NCBI RefSeq assembly: GCF_040049255.1
Contig: NZ_JBDZDR010000001.1
Span: 868,001-932,000 of the forward strand
Direction of reading: 5' to 3'
Origin: Pseudaminobacter sp040049255
GTDB taxonomy: Bacteria; Pseudomonadota; Alphaproteobacteria; Rhizobiales; Rhizobiaceae
Length of the DNA: 64,000 bases
In this document: positions 1 through 7,556 of the stretch, in pieces
How the letters are laid out: every line of letters begins with the position of its first letter
How positions within the stretch are numbered: position 1 is the stretch's first letter
The notes under the pieces: model-generated
The model's database searches: none
What the model was told of the DNA's origin: nothing
What the model saw: the letters and a program-made list of their open reading frames with translations, nothing else
Made by a program: the position numbers and the translations under genes

Positions 1-5
1 AAATA

Positions 6-626
6 TCAATTCTCGGGAGGAAGGGGCCCCTCAGGCCGTTCCTGCACATCTCGCCCTTTGGCGTCTAGCGCGGAGAAATGATCGGTCACCTTTTCCATCA
101 GCCAGCCCCAGGCCTCCTTCTCGGCCGGGCCGGCGGTCTTTTCGATGCCGATTGCGAGATAGGCGATCTCGGTTTCGATCTTCTCGCGCGGCAGCATGCC
201 CAGCCGGCTCACCAGGATGGCCAGTTCCAGCACGGCCGCCTTGGCGCGGTTGAGGCCAGTGAAGGGCGCATGCATTTCCTCCGCCACCACGCGGCAGAAA
301 TGGCGCGGGCGCACGCCGTCGTCCTCGACATCCACCACTTCGAGCACGGAATGCGCCAGCGCCGCTTCTAGACGCGGAACCGGATATTCTCCCAGCGGCA
401 CCGTCGCCCAGTCCTTGCGCCCGGTCAGGCAGCCGGCGAAGATGCGCGCGTCGTCGGTGTAGTTGGCGACCGCAAACGGCACCTGCGCCAGGTTGTCGAG
501 CGTGATCGACGGCCGGAACGGCGCGACGATCCAGCCATCCTTCTCCTCGATGATGCCGAGCGGCGCGATATGCACCTTTCCGCTCTTGTTCACCGTGGTG
601 ATGATGGTCTCGCGAATGTAAGGCAT
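6..626 (-). CDS. DUF447-family protein of the methanopterin gene set
   Basis: Predicted 206-aa soluble protein beginning MPYIRETIITTVN. It matches the DUF447 family, whose members have a flavin-reductase-like split-barrel and occur in methanogens and in bacteria that use tetrahydromethanopterin (H4MPT); the reaction is not known to me. Two starts are in frame, GTG at 629 and ATG at 626; the ATG is preferred because it forms a TGATG overlap with the stop of the upstream gene, indicating translational coupling. It is the last gene of the five-gene minus-strand group 6-4395. The family call comes from overall resemblance (N-terminal IRETIITT, IAPLGI, SLTLDNL-like segment), so a role in H4MPT synthesis or oxidation is inferred from context. 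Confidence 0.75.
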   Translation of the reverse strand: MPYIRETIITTVNKSGKVHIAPLGIIEEKDGWIVAPFRPSITLDNLAQVPFAVANYTDDARIFAGCLTGRKDWATVPLGEYPVPRLEAALAHSVLEVVDVEDDGVRPRHFCRVVAEEMHAPFTGLNRAKAAVLELAILVSRLGMLPREKIETEIAYLAIGIEKTAGPAEKEAWGWLMEKVTDHFSALDAKGRDVQERPEGPLPPEN

Positions 627-2023
627 CACTTATCCCCCTTTTTCGCGCGCAGCGTATGGCCGGCTTCGGCCAGGCGCGTGCGATCGGCCTCCGGCGCGGG
701 TGCGGCCACGCCCCAGGCCAGCGGCTCGTCCTGCGCGTAGCGCTTGCCCAGGCGCCAGGCGATCTCGGCCTTCATCAGCTCGGCGCCCAGATAGAAGGCG
801 TGCGCGCCGTCGTTTTCCACGCCGAGCCCGGCAAACAGCTCGAAGGCATCCGTCGCCACGGCATGGCCCTTGCTGTTGAAGATGTGGATGCCGTCCTCCG
901 CGGTCATGATGCGGAAATTGGCGTCGCGCACGCTGGCGGCAAGAGCCTCTATGTCTTCCAGGGTCGCTACATAGGGCTTGCGGTCGTGGACCTGCAGCAG
1001 TCCGGGGTGGTAGTCGCGCGGCAGCGCCCCATCCGCGCGGGCGGCAAAGAGGATGCGGCGAGCGAGGTCGTGCTCCTCCACGGTGCGAACCGTGTGGGGG
1101 CTGACATGCACGACCAGCACATTGCGCACGCCGAGCTCCGAGCACAGGCCTGCCAGAATGGCCGTGATGCCGGAAGTATCCGCATCGGTCAGTTCGGTCA
1201 GGTTGCCGGTGCCCATCAGAAGCTCGACGTCGGGCCAGCGCCGCCGCGCCTCGATGAAGCGGCCGAGCGAGGCCGCGAAGCCGAAATGAATCGGATCGAG
1301 AACCGGGTCGGCGATGAATGCGATGCCGGCTTTATGCGCCGCCTCTATGGCGCGGCCGAGCGAATCCAGATCACCGGGAACTGAAGGGATCAGCACCGGA
1401 ACCGCCGGATGGTCGAAAGCGAGCGGCAGCGTCTCCTCATTGAGGCTGAGCAGATAGTCGGCACCGGCTTCCGCCCCTGTCTTCAGCTCCTCGAAATTGG
1501 CTGAATCGACGCTGACCGAAATGCCCTCAGCCTTCAGCGCGCGCACTGCCTCGCCCAGCAGCGGGAACGGCGTCTCGGGCAGGCAGCCGAGATCGACCAC
1601 GTCGGCACCGGCCTCGACCAGCACGCGCGCCCGCGCCAGCAGGCCGGCCACCGAAAGCATCGGCGCATCCACGATCTCGGCGAAGATGCGCATGTCGTGG
1701 CGCGAAAGGTCCGGCGGCTCGCCTGCGCGGCCGAGAAAAGCAGGCAGGTCCGCAATTTCGTCCGGGCCGCGCACGAAGGGCACATTGAAATGTGCCGACA
1801 GCCGGTCGAGGTCGCCCCGATAGCGGCCGGGCACGATGACGCGATCGGCCCCTTCCGGCATGTTCAGCCGGCGCTTGATGATCTCCTCCGTCATCAGCGC
1901 CGCAACCTTCACGCCGATGTCGATGATCTCCCAGGAAAACTCGGTCTCCCCCAGCCCGGCCAGAAGCCGCTCCAGCCGCGCCTTGGCAAGATGGCCGGTG
2001 AGGAAGACGAGCCGCTCAGCCAT
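626..2023 (-). CDS. Dihydropteroate synthase-like protein (DUF6513 type), H4MPT cluster
   Basis: 465-aa cytoplasmic protein. Residues 1-100 form a small N-terminal domain (starting AERLVFLTGHLAKARLERL). From about residue 115 there is a TIM-barrel of the dihydropteroate-synthase/pterin-binding superfamily, with segments such as ADVVDLGCLPETPFP, SVDSANFEEL and VLIPSVPGD. Bacterial homologues sit with formaldehyde-oxidation genes in methylotrophs and are assigned to H4MPT biosynthesis, presumably the pterin-arylamine condensation step; the precise reaction here is inference. ATG start at 2023. The upstream flavoprotein gene overlaps its 5' end by 8 bp and the downstream gene overlaps its stop, so this is one transcription unit. 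Confidence 0.8.
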   Translation of the reverse strand: MAERLVFLTGHLAKARLERLLAGLGETEFSWEIIDIGVKVAALMTEEIIKRRLNMPEGADRVIVPGRYRGDLDRLSAHFNVPFVRGPDEIADLPAFLGRAGEPPDLSRHDMRIFAEIVDAPMLSVAGLLARARVLVEAGADVVDLGCLPETPFPLLGEAVRALKAEGISVSVDSANFEELKTGAEAGADYLLSLNEETLPLAFDHPAVPVLIPSVPGDLDSLGRAIEAAHKAGIAFIADPVLDPIHFGFAASLGRFIEARRRWPDVELLMGTGNLTELTDADTSGITAILAGLCSELGVRNVLVVHVSPHTVRTVEEHDLARRILFAARADGALPRDYHPGLLQVHDRKPYVATLEDIEALAASVRDANFRIMTAEDGIHIFNSKGHAVATDAFELFAGLGVENDGAHAFYLGAELMKAEIAWRLGKRYAQDEPLAWGVAAPAPEADRTRLAEAGHTLRAKKGDK

Positions 2024-2567
2024 GGCCTTCCAGCTCTGTTCGGCGGGCGGCCACCGCTGCCTTCAGCCCGGCAAGCGATTCCACCACCGTGGTGTAGTGG
2101 AAGTTCTTCAGCCGCTCGGTGTGTTCGAGATCGATAGGACGTGGATAGACCTTGACCATGCCATGCGGCGCCATGGTCTCCAGCTCCGGCGCGGTGTCGC
2201 AGGCAAATACGATCGACGGCACGCGACACTTGCCGGCCTGCGCATAGACATTGGTGGCGATAGTGTCGGAGATGCCGAGCACGCACTTCGCAACCGTATT
2301 CGAGGAAGCGGGCGCAATCACCACCGTGTGGTAGACGCCGTGGTAAAAGCCGCCGACGGGTATGGCACTGGCCGTCTTGTCGTGGATCACCCGCATCGAC
2401 TTAGGAAAGTCGAGCTTGAGCTTGTACATGCGCAGCACTTCGTCCGCCGCCTTGGTGACGAAGATGTCGCAATGCTCGAGCTGGTGGATCAGTTCAAAGC
2501 TTTCCGTGAAGAAATGGCCGGAACCGGTCAGCACCCAGGCCCAGCGTGGTGTCTGCAGCTTGGCCAT
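2016..2567 (-). CDS. Flavoprotein, dihydromethanopterin reductase-like (DmrB type)
   Basis: 183-aa protein of the flavoprotein family (phosphopantothenoylcysteine decarboxylase-like Rossmann fold). The start MAKLQTPRWAWVLTGSGHF is followed by VLTGSGHFFTES (FMN-binding loop) and VIAPASSNTVAKCVLGISDTIATN, the typical second flavin-contact segment. In H4MPT-using bacteria, members reduce dihydromethanopterin to the active cofactor; that function is inferred from family and neighbours. ATG at 2567 lies 2 nt after the amino-acid-kinase stop. The reading frame remains open far upstream (to 3146), but that extension is antisense-like low-complexity sequence overlapping the kinase gene, so I reject it. 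Confidence 0.75.
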   Translation of the reverse strand: MAKLQTPRWAWVLTGSGHFFTESFELIHQLEHCDIFVTKAADEVLRMYKLKLDFPKSMRVIHDKTASAIPVGGFYHGVYHTVVIAPASSNTVAKCVLGISDTIATNVYAQAGKCRVPSIVFACDTAPELETMAPHGMVKVYPRPIDLEHTERLKNFHYTTVVESLAGLKAAVAARRTELEGHG

Positions 2568-2569
2568 GC

Positions 2570-3205
2570 CTATGCCGCCCCCCTCTGCGCCGCGCGCGCG
2601 GCAAACTCCCTTCCCGGCACATCGCCTGCGGTAAGACGCTGGGGCGCCGTTGCAAGCGCCCCCGGCCCGGCCAGGTAAAGGCCTGTCTCCGGGCGCAGCA
2701 TGGAAGACAACATCGGATCGACCAGGCCCGCAGTCGCGAGCCCCTCTACATCCTCTTCCGCATCGAAGGCGTCGGTCTGCTTGATCAGCAGCAGCGCTTC
2801 GGCATGGATGCGGCCTGCAAGCCAGGCCGCCAGCGAATCCGATGTAACGTCCCACGACTGCGCGATGTCGGCCGCTGTCTGGCACATCTGCGAGGGCAGC
2901 CAGACAGGCACCTTCCCATGCTCCAGCGCCGCATCGATCTCCCCGACCGTGCGTGCCGGCGAAAACCGTTCGCTCATGTCGAGCAGGGCCAGCCCCATCT
3001 GCTCCATGGCCAGGATCGCCATGAAGTGGGCGGAGGCGTCGGAGAAGCCCATCTGCGCCTGCGCTTCGCGCACGCGGTCGGCGAAGGGACCGCCGCCCGG
3101 CACTACGACCAGCGGTGCGGCCGCCTTGGCCAGTATTTCGACCCATTCCCGCATTTCGGCATGATAGGCCGTGCTGCCGCCAAGCTTGACGACAATGCGC
3201 CTCAT
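2570..3205 (-). CDS. Amino-acid-kinase-fold protein, MfnE-like
   Basis: 211-aa protein of the amino acid kinase superfamily. The N-terminus MRRIVVKLGGSTAY carries the VKLGGS nucleotide-binding strand-loop, followed by LVVVPGGGPFADRVR, the usual glycine-rich second motif; LLLIKQTDAFD near residue 165 is the third conserved region. In archaea MfnE phosphorylates the aminomethylfuran phosphate intermediate of methanofuran synthesis, and related kinases accompany H4MPT genes in bacterial methylotrophs. The exact substrate is inferred from its place beside the MfnB-FolB fusion, whose stop it overlaps by 4 nt. A general amino acid or aspartate kinase is unlikely, as the protein is short and lacks an ACT domain. 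Confidence 0.75.
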   Translation of the reverse strand: MRRIVVKLGGSTAYHAEMREWVEILAKAAAPLVVVPGGGPFADRVREAQAQMGFSDASAHFMAILAMEQMGLALLDMSERFSPARTVGEIDAALEHGKVPVWLPSQMCQTAADIAQSWDVTSDSLAAWLAGRIHAEALLLIKQTDAFDAEEDVEGLATAGLVDPMLSSMLRPETGLYLAGPGALATAPQRLTAGDVPGREFAARAAQRGAA

Positions 3206-4395
3206 GAAGACGAGCCCTTCTGGCCGCCGCCGGCCGCGAAACCGCCTTCGCCCGCAGCCGCGCCGTGGCGCAAATGCAGCGCCCGCTCGCTCGCCCGCCT
3301 GCGCTCGATCTCGACGCCGACGCCGCCAGGCCCGAGTTCGAGCTTCTCCACCCGCACTGTCACCTTCATGACGCGCGGGTCCTCAAGCACCAGGGCCGCC
3401 ACCTGCTCGGCCAGAGCTTCGCTGAGCTGCACATGGCCGCGCGCGACGATGGTGCGGATGCCATCCATGATGATGTCGTAGGAAAAGACGTGGCGCATGT
3501 CTTCCGGTGCGTGCGTCACGCGCAGCACGTCGGCCACGACGTCGAAGCGCACCTTCTGGGTGTGGCCATGCTCGAAACTGTAGGCGCCGATCTGCACCGG
3601 CAGCACGAATTCGCGCACGAAGATCTTGTCGGTGCCGAGTGCGGCATCGGCTGCGCCGGGCGAATAGCCGCGCGCGGCGAGCAGCCTGTAGTCGACGCTG
3701 GCGGCCGTGCCGGCCGGGCGCGCGTCGGGAATGAGGGCGCGGACCTGACGCACAGCCTCGGGGTGGATGGCGCCGGTGCGTTCCGATTGGTCGCAAAGCG
3801 CGCCGCGAAAGCCGAGAAAATCCGGTGCCATCGGCAGCAGGCGCGGAATGTCCGGTGCCTCCAGCGAGCCGGCAAGGCCGACCGCCAGGCCGAGCGCGCG
3901 GCAGTCATCCACAAAGCCGTGCAGCATGGCTGGCGGCATGTGATCCAGCAGGCGGCGTCCGTCCTTCCTGGCCGTGTCGAGCATGGCTCCGTGCAGCCCA
4001 TTGCGGGCCATCACCGGCAGAAGGCCAAGGTCGGGCTCGAGGTCGGCGAACAGAACGCCGATCAGCTTGGTCCGTCCGGCAAGCGGAGCCAGAGCCTCGG
4101 CGCAGGCGGCGGCATCGGCCGACGGGAAGAAGCCGACCTTGACATAGTCGACGCCGGTGGCGGCGATCTCTTCTGCCTTGGCGCGAATGAGGTCCGGCTG
4201 CATCGGCAGGTCACCGGCGACGGCGCTGACCGGCTGCCTGCCGCCGACGGCAGCGACGGTCTGTCGAATGACCTCGATGGGCGCAGCGCCCAGCGCCCCG
4301 GCGTTCGGGTCCTTCAGGTCGATTATGTCGGCGCCGCCCGCAAGGGCGATCTCCGCCTCCTCGACGCCGTTCACGCTCGCCAGCATTTTCGTCAT
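3202..4395 (-). CDS. MfnB-FolB fusion: (5-formylfuran-3-yl)methyl phosphate synthase / dihydroneopterin aldolase-like
   Basis: 397-aa two-domain protein. Residues 1-240 are a TIM-barrel of the MfnB family, which condenses two glyceraldehyde-3-phosphates into the furan phosphate used for methanofuran. It shows IIDLKDPNAGALG at 25-37 (conserved Lys at 28) and DYVKVGFFPSAD (Lys86). Residues 255-365 look like a FolB dihydroneopterin aldolase domain (TDKIFVREFVLPVQIGAY, then SEALAEQVA), suggesting a pterin step. The last 30 residues are Gly/Ala-rich linker-like sequence. It is the first gene of the minus-strand group, with an SD-like AAGGAA upstream of the ATG at 4395. The fusion would join methanofuran and pterin branches in one polypeptide; domain identity is from motif recognition, not a search. 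Confidence 0.75.
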   Translation of the reverse strand: MTKMLASVNGVEEAEIALAGGADIIDLKDPNAGALGAAPIEVIRQTVAAVGGRQPVSAVAGDLPMQPDLIRAKAEEIAATGVDYVKVGFFPSADAAACAEALAPLAGRTKLIGVLFADLEPDLGLLPVMARNGLHGAMLDTARKDGRRLLDHMPPAMLHGFVDDCRALGLAVGLAGSLEAPDIPRLLPMAPDFLGFRGALCDQSERTGAIHPEAVRQVRALIPDARPAGTAASVDYRLLAARGYSPGAADAALGTDKIFVREFVLPVQIGAYSFEHGHTQKVRFDVVADVLRVTHAPEDMRHVFSYDIIMDGIRTIVARGHVQLSEALAEQVAALVLEDPRVMKVTVRVEKLELGPGGVGVEIERRRASERALHLRHGAAAGEGGFAAGGGQKGSSS

Positions 4396-4688
4396 TTCAT
4401 CAGTTCCTTAGGCGCAAGGCCGGTATGTTTGCAGTAAGGGCGGGCTGGGTCGCCGGCGAGGCGCCGGACCGTTCGTCTGGCCGTGCATCACCGGCCTCGA
4501 TATAGCGCTTTCCTCCGCGCGGTCATTCGGGTTTGGCGTCGGCTTTGCGAGCTTTTCCACGTTTCAATGCCAGCATAGTCCGTCCCGGCAAGGCGGCAAA
4601 GCTGACAAAGCGGTTTACGAGGTCCGTTTTGCGCGCGGCCCCCTCGATCCGTCCTGAAACATGAGAAATTGCGACATGAACTATGTCG

Positions 4689-4707
4689 GCCGCGATGAAA
4701 TCGCGGC
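4689..4707. promoter_or_regulatory. 8-bp inverted repeat upstream of the lut-like promoter
   Basis: Arms GCCGCGAT (4689-4696) and ATCGCGGC (4700-4707) are perfect inverted copies separated by GAA. The element ends 9 bp before a TTGACA hexamer, the usual position for an activator or repressor operator. The protein that would bind it is not identifiable from the window. Confidence 0.5.
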
Positions 4708-4716
4708 TGCCGGCCT

Positions 4717-4744
4717 TTGACAATATTGGACCATGGGCTAAGTT
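4717..4744 (+). promoter_or_regulatory. Candidate sigma70-type promoter for the lut-like cluster
   Basis: A perfect -35 hexamer TTGACA at 4717-4722 is followed after 16 bp by TAAGTT at 4739-4744 (three of six matches to TATAAT). Transcription would start near 4751, giving a leader of about 60 nt before the ATG at 4813. The spacing is plausible but the -10 is weak. Confidence 0.4.
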
Positions 4745-4812
4745 CATTTCGGCACCGAACTATGGCAGCACTTTCTTCCGGTCTTTGGCCGGATGACAAC
4801 GGGCGAGTCACT

Positions 4813-6051
4813 ATGAAGAGTATGGTGCCGAACTCTCTGCGGGTCTTCATCGTTCTTTTTTGGGCGGCCGTCAACGTCTTGCCCGCTCTCGCGCAAGCCC
4901 AGACAAATTCAGCCAAGGCGCCGCAGCAGACGACAGAAATACGCATCGGCTACCTGCGCGCCTACCAGCCGCAGCTGGCACTGTCGGTTCTCGACATTCC
5001 GCCACCGGATGAGGGCATTGCCGGGGCCAGGCTCGGCATCGGCGACAACAACACCACCGGCTCCTTCCTCAAGCAGAAGTTCGAGCTCGACATCGCCGAG
5101 ATCAAGCCCGGTGCGGATGCCGTCGGCGCCTTCAACGAACTGGTCGCCAAGGGCGATCGCTACGTGCTTGCAGACCTTTCGGCAAAGCAGTTGCTGTCGA
5201 TCGCGGATATTGCGCGCGACAAGGGCGTGCTGATCTTCAACATCGGCGCCCCCGACGACATCCTGCGCGAGGAGGAATGCCGGGCCAATGTCTTCCACAT
5301 CGCGCCGACGCGCAGCATGCTGGCCGACGCGCTGGCCCAGTACCTGATCTGGAAGCAGTGGCCGCGCTGGGTGCTCATCTACGGCTCGCACGAGAACGAT
5401 CAACTGTTCGCCGACGCCCTGCGCCGCTCGGCAACGCGCTTCGGCGCCAAGCTTCTGGCTGAGAAGGAGTTCAAGGACACCGGCACTGCGCGCCGCACCG
5501 ACACGGGCGTCATCCAGATACAGCAGCAGATGCCGGTGTTCACCCAGGACTTTCCCGACCACGACGCCGTGCTGGTGGCCGACGAGAGCGAGGTATTCGG
5601 CACCTATGTGCCCTATCGCACCTGGCTGCCGCGCGTGGTGGCCGGCACCGCCGGGCTCATGCCGTCCTCCTGGCACCCGGCTAGCGAGCAGTGGGGCGGC
5701 TCGCAGCTTCAGACCCGCTTCGACAAGAACGCCGGCCGCCACATGCTGTCCAAGGACATGAACGCCTGGACCGCGGTGCGCTCGGTCGGCGAGGCGGCCA
5801 CGCGCACCAACAGCGGCGATCCAGGCAAGATCAGCGACTATCTCCACAGCGACAAGTTCTCGATCGCCGCCTTCAAGGGCCAGAAGCTCACCTTCCGCCC
5901 TTGGAACCTGCAATTGCGCCAGCCGATCTTCCTGGGCGATGCCAAGGCCGTCGTCTCCACCTCGCCGCAGGAGGGGTTCCTGCACCAGGTCTCGGAACTC
6001 GACACGCTCGGCGTCGACCAGCCTGAAACGAAATGCGTGTTCAAGAAATAG
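4813..6051 (+). CDS. Periplasmic type-1 binding protein, PQQ-dehydrogenase-associated ABC system (LutA-like)
   Basis: 412-aa exported protein. ATG at 4813 is chosen over an upstream in-frame start at 4717 because it gives a clean signal peptide (MKSMVPNSLRVFIVLFWAAV, cleavage after ALA) and has GGGCGAG upstream. The mature part begins TTEIRIGYLRAYQPQ and follows the branched-chain-amino-acid type periplasmic binding fold, with GARLGIGDNNTTG and LIYGSHENDQLFADALRR. Such proteins are known next to PQQ-dependent alcohol dehydrogenases, and the equivalent lutA lies in the lanthanide utilisation cluster of Methylorubrum. It heads six co-oriented genes to 9900. The ligand is unknown; a metal chelate is inferred from context. 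Confidence 0.8.
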   Translation: MKSMVPNSLRVFIVLFWAAVNVLPALAQAQTNSAKAPQQTTEIRIGYLRAYQPQLALSVLDIPPPDEGIAGARLGIGDNNTTGSFLKQKFELDIAEIKPGADAVGAFNELVAKGDRYVLADLSAKQLLSIADIARDKGVLIFNIGAPDDILREEECRANVFHIAPTRSMLADALAQYLIWKQWPRWVLIYGSHENDQLFADALRRSATRFGAKLLAEKEFKDTGTARRTDTGVIQIQQQMPVFTQDFPDHDAVLVADESEVFGTYVPYRTWLPRVVAGTAGLMPSSWHPASEQWGGSQLQTRFDKNAGRHMLSKDMNAWTAVRSVGEAATRTNSGDPGKISDYLHSDKFSIAAFKGQKLTFRPWNLQLRQPIFLGDAKAVVSTSPQEGFLHQVSELDTLGVDQPETKCVFKK

Positions 6052-6087
6052 GAACGTGAACGAAAACAAACCGGGAGGGTGCACTGG

Positions 6088-7062
6088 ATGCGTGGAAAAT
6101 TGTCACTCGCGGCCGCGGCGCTCGCCGCCACGTTCCTGGCCACGCCGGCATCGGCCTACATGGTCTACGTCTCCAACGAGAAGGACAACACCATGACCGT
6201 CGTCGATTCGACGACGATGAAGGTGGTCAAGTCAGTGCCTGTGGGGCAGCGCCCGCGCGGCATCACCATCTCGCCCGATGGCAAGTTCATCTATCTGTGC
6301 GCAAGCGACGACGACACGATCCAGATAATCGACACGGCCACGTACCAGATCGTCGGCACCCTTCCCTCAGGCCCCGACCCGGAACTTTTCACGCTCTCGC
6401 CCGACGGCAAGATCCTCTATGTCGCCAACGAGAACGACAATCTAGTCACCGTCATCGACCTTGAGACGAAAAGGGTGGTGGCCGAGATCCCCGTCGGGGT
6501 CGAGCCGGAGGGCATGGGCATCAGCCCGGATGGCAAGACGCTGGTCAACACGTCGGAAACGACGAGCATGGCCCATTTCATCGACACGCAGACCCACGAG
6601 ATCACCGACAATGTCCTGGTGGACACAAGGCCCCGCTTCGCCCAGTACAAGCCGGACGGATCCGAGGTCTGGGTCAGCGCCGAGATCGGCGGCACCGTCT
6701 CGGTCATCGACAACGCCACCCGCCAGGTCACGCACAAGATCACCTTCGCCATTCCGGGCTTGCGCTCGGAGGCGATCCAGCCGGTGGGCGTGCGCATCAC
6801 CGCCGACGGCAAGAAGGCCTATGTGGCGCTCGGGCCCGCCAACCGCGTGGCGGTGATCAACACGCAAACCTACGAGGTAGAGAAATATGTGCTGGTCGGT
6901 CAGCGGGTCTGGCAGCTCGCCTTCACCCCCGACCAGAAGATGATCATCAGCACCAACGGCATTTCAAACGACATCACCTTCATCGACGTGGCTAGCGACG
7001 AGCCGATCGAGTCGGTCACCGTCGGGGCCCTGCCCTGGGGCGTGGTGGTGTCGCCGCAGTGA
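6088..7062 (+). CDS. Exported YVTN-type beta-propeller protein
   Basis: 324-aa periplasmic protein. ATG at 6088 has a good GGGAGG 9 nt upstream; an in-frame GTG at 6079 is ignored. The signal peptide ends ATPASA. The mature protein consists of about seven repeats of roughly 42 residues, recognisable by SPDGK/TPDQK turns and strands like MTVVDSTTMKVVKSVPVG and VTVIDLETKRVVAEIPVG. The family is known next to PQQ-dependent dehydrogenases and ABC genes. Repeats 1-3 carry acidic loops (NEKDNT, SDDDT, NENDN) that could bind a cation; that is my inference. A structural or ligand-handling role with the neighbouring binding protein is likely. Confidence 0.82.
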   Translation: MRGKLSLAAAALAATFLATPASAYMVYVSNEKDNTMTVVDSTTMKVVKSVPVGQRPRGITISPDGKFIYLCASDDDTIQIIDTATYQIVGTLPSGPDPELFTLSPDGKILYVANENDNLVTVIDLETKRVVAEIPVGVEPEGMGISPDGKTLVNTSETTSMAHFIDTQTHEITDNVLVDTRPRFAQYKPDGSEVWVSAEIGGTVSVIDNATRQVTHKITFAIPGLRSEAIQPVGVRITADGKKAYVALGPANRVAVINTQTYEVEKYVLVGQRVWQLAFTPDQKMIISTNGISNDITFIDVASDEPIESVTVGALPWGVVVSPQ

Positions 7063-7090
7063 GATTTTTGGAAAGAGCGAGGAGAGGACG

Positions 7091-7552
7091 ATGATGAGGA
7101 AATACCGCAGTGTTGCCTTTGCCGCATTAATCAGTGCTGCCCTGCTGCCGCTCCATGCCGTTGCGCAGGAGGCCGACGACGATGACGAGCAGCCCAAGGC
7201 CACACGCGCCAGCCAGAACCTGCCCGAACTGATCCTGGGCACGGCCGAAGACAACCTCGCCGTCAACCAGAACGACTTCGATCTCATTGCCGGACAGGGC
7301 TATCGCTGGAAGATCAGCTCGGGCACCGGACTGGAATACAAGTTCGTGACCGACCTGTTCCGTAACGTCTGGATGAACCAGATCGTCATCAACGGACTGG
7401 AAATCCACATGAACGGCGCGCCGGCCTGGCTGGAATTCGATTCCCCCGGCACCATACTGGTCCAGTTCAACACCGTGCGGCCAGGCACCTACACATGGTC
7501 GGTGCCTGACCTGGCCGACAAGGGCATGAAGGGCACGATTACCGTCAAATAG
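7091..7552 (+). CDS. Small exported beta-sandwich protein with acidic N-terminus
   Basis: 153-aa exported protein: signal peptide MMRKYRSVAFAALISAALL with cleavage after AVA. The mature N-terminus contains QEADDDDEQPK, five acidic residues of six. The rest (residues 45-153) is strand-rich and ends PGTYTWSVPDLADKGMKGTITVK, reminiscent of a cupredoxin-like sandwich, but I see no His/Cys/Met copper site. SD GGAGAGG lies just before the start (ATG at 7091 or the next codon at 7094). It sits between the beta-propeller and ATPase genes, the position of small exported proteins in lut/ped clusters. Function unknown; cation or lanthanide binding by the acidic patch is speculation. Confidence 0.7.
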   Translation: MMRKYRSVAFAALISAALLPLHAVAQEADDDDEQPKATRASQNLPELILGTAEDNLAVNQNDFDLIAGQGYRWKISSGTGLEYKFVTDLFRNVWMNQIVINGLEIHMNGAPAWLEFDSPGTILVQFNTVRPGTYTWSVPDLADKGMKGTITVK

Positions 7553-7556
7553 GCCA

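Larger units (their letters stand above)
4396..4812. other. Divergent intergenic region between the H4MPT group and the lut-like cluster
   Basis: 417 bp separating two divergent units. The left part (4396-4480) holds the leader of the minus-strand H4MPT group. The right part holds an 8-bp palindrome and a -35/-10 pair described separately. A short minus-strand frame at 4523-4747 (74 codons) uses codons such as TTA and ATA that are rare in the neighbours and overlaps the palindrome, so I do not call it a gene. Confidence 0.7.

Noticed and set aside
4523..4747. 74-codon minus-strand frame in the lut-like promoter region
   Set aside because: Codon use (TTA, ATA) differs from neighbours, no ribosome site is evident, and it overlaps a palindrome and promoter.
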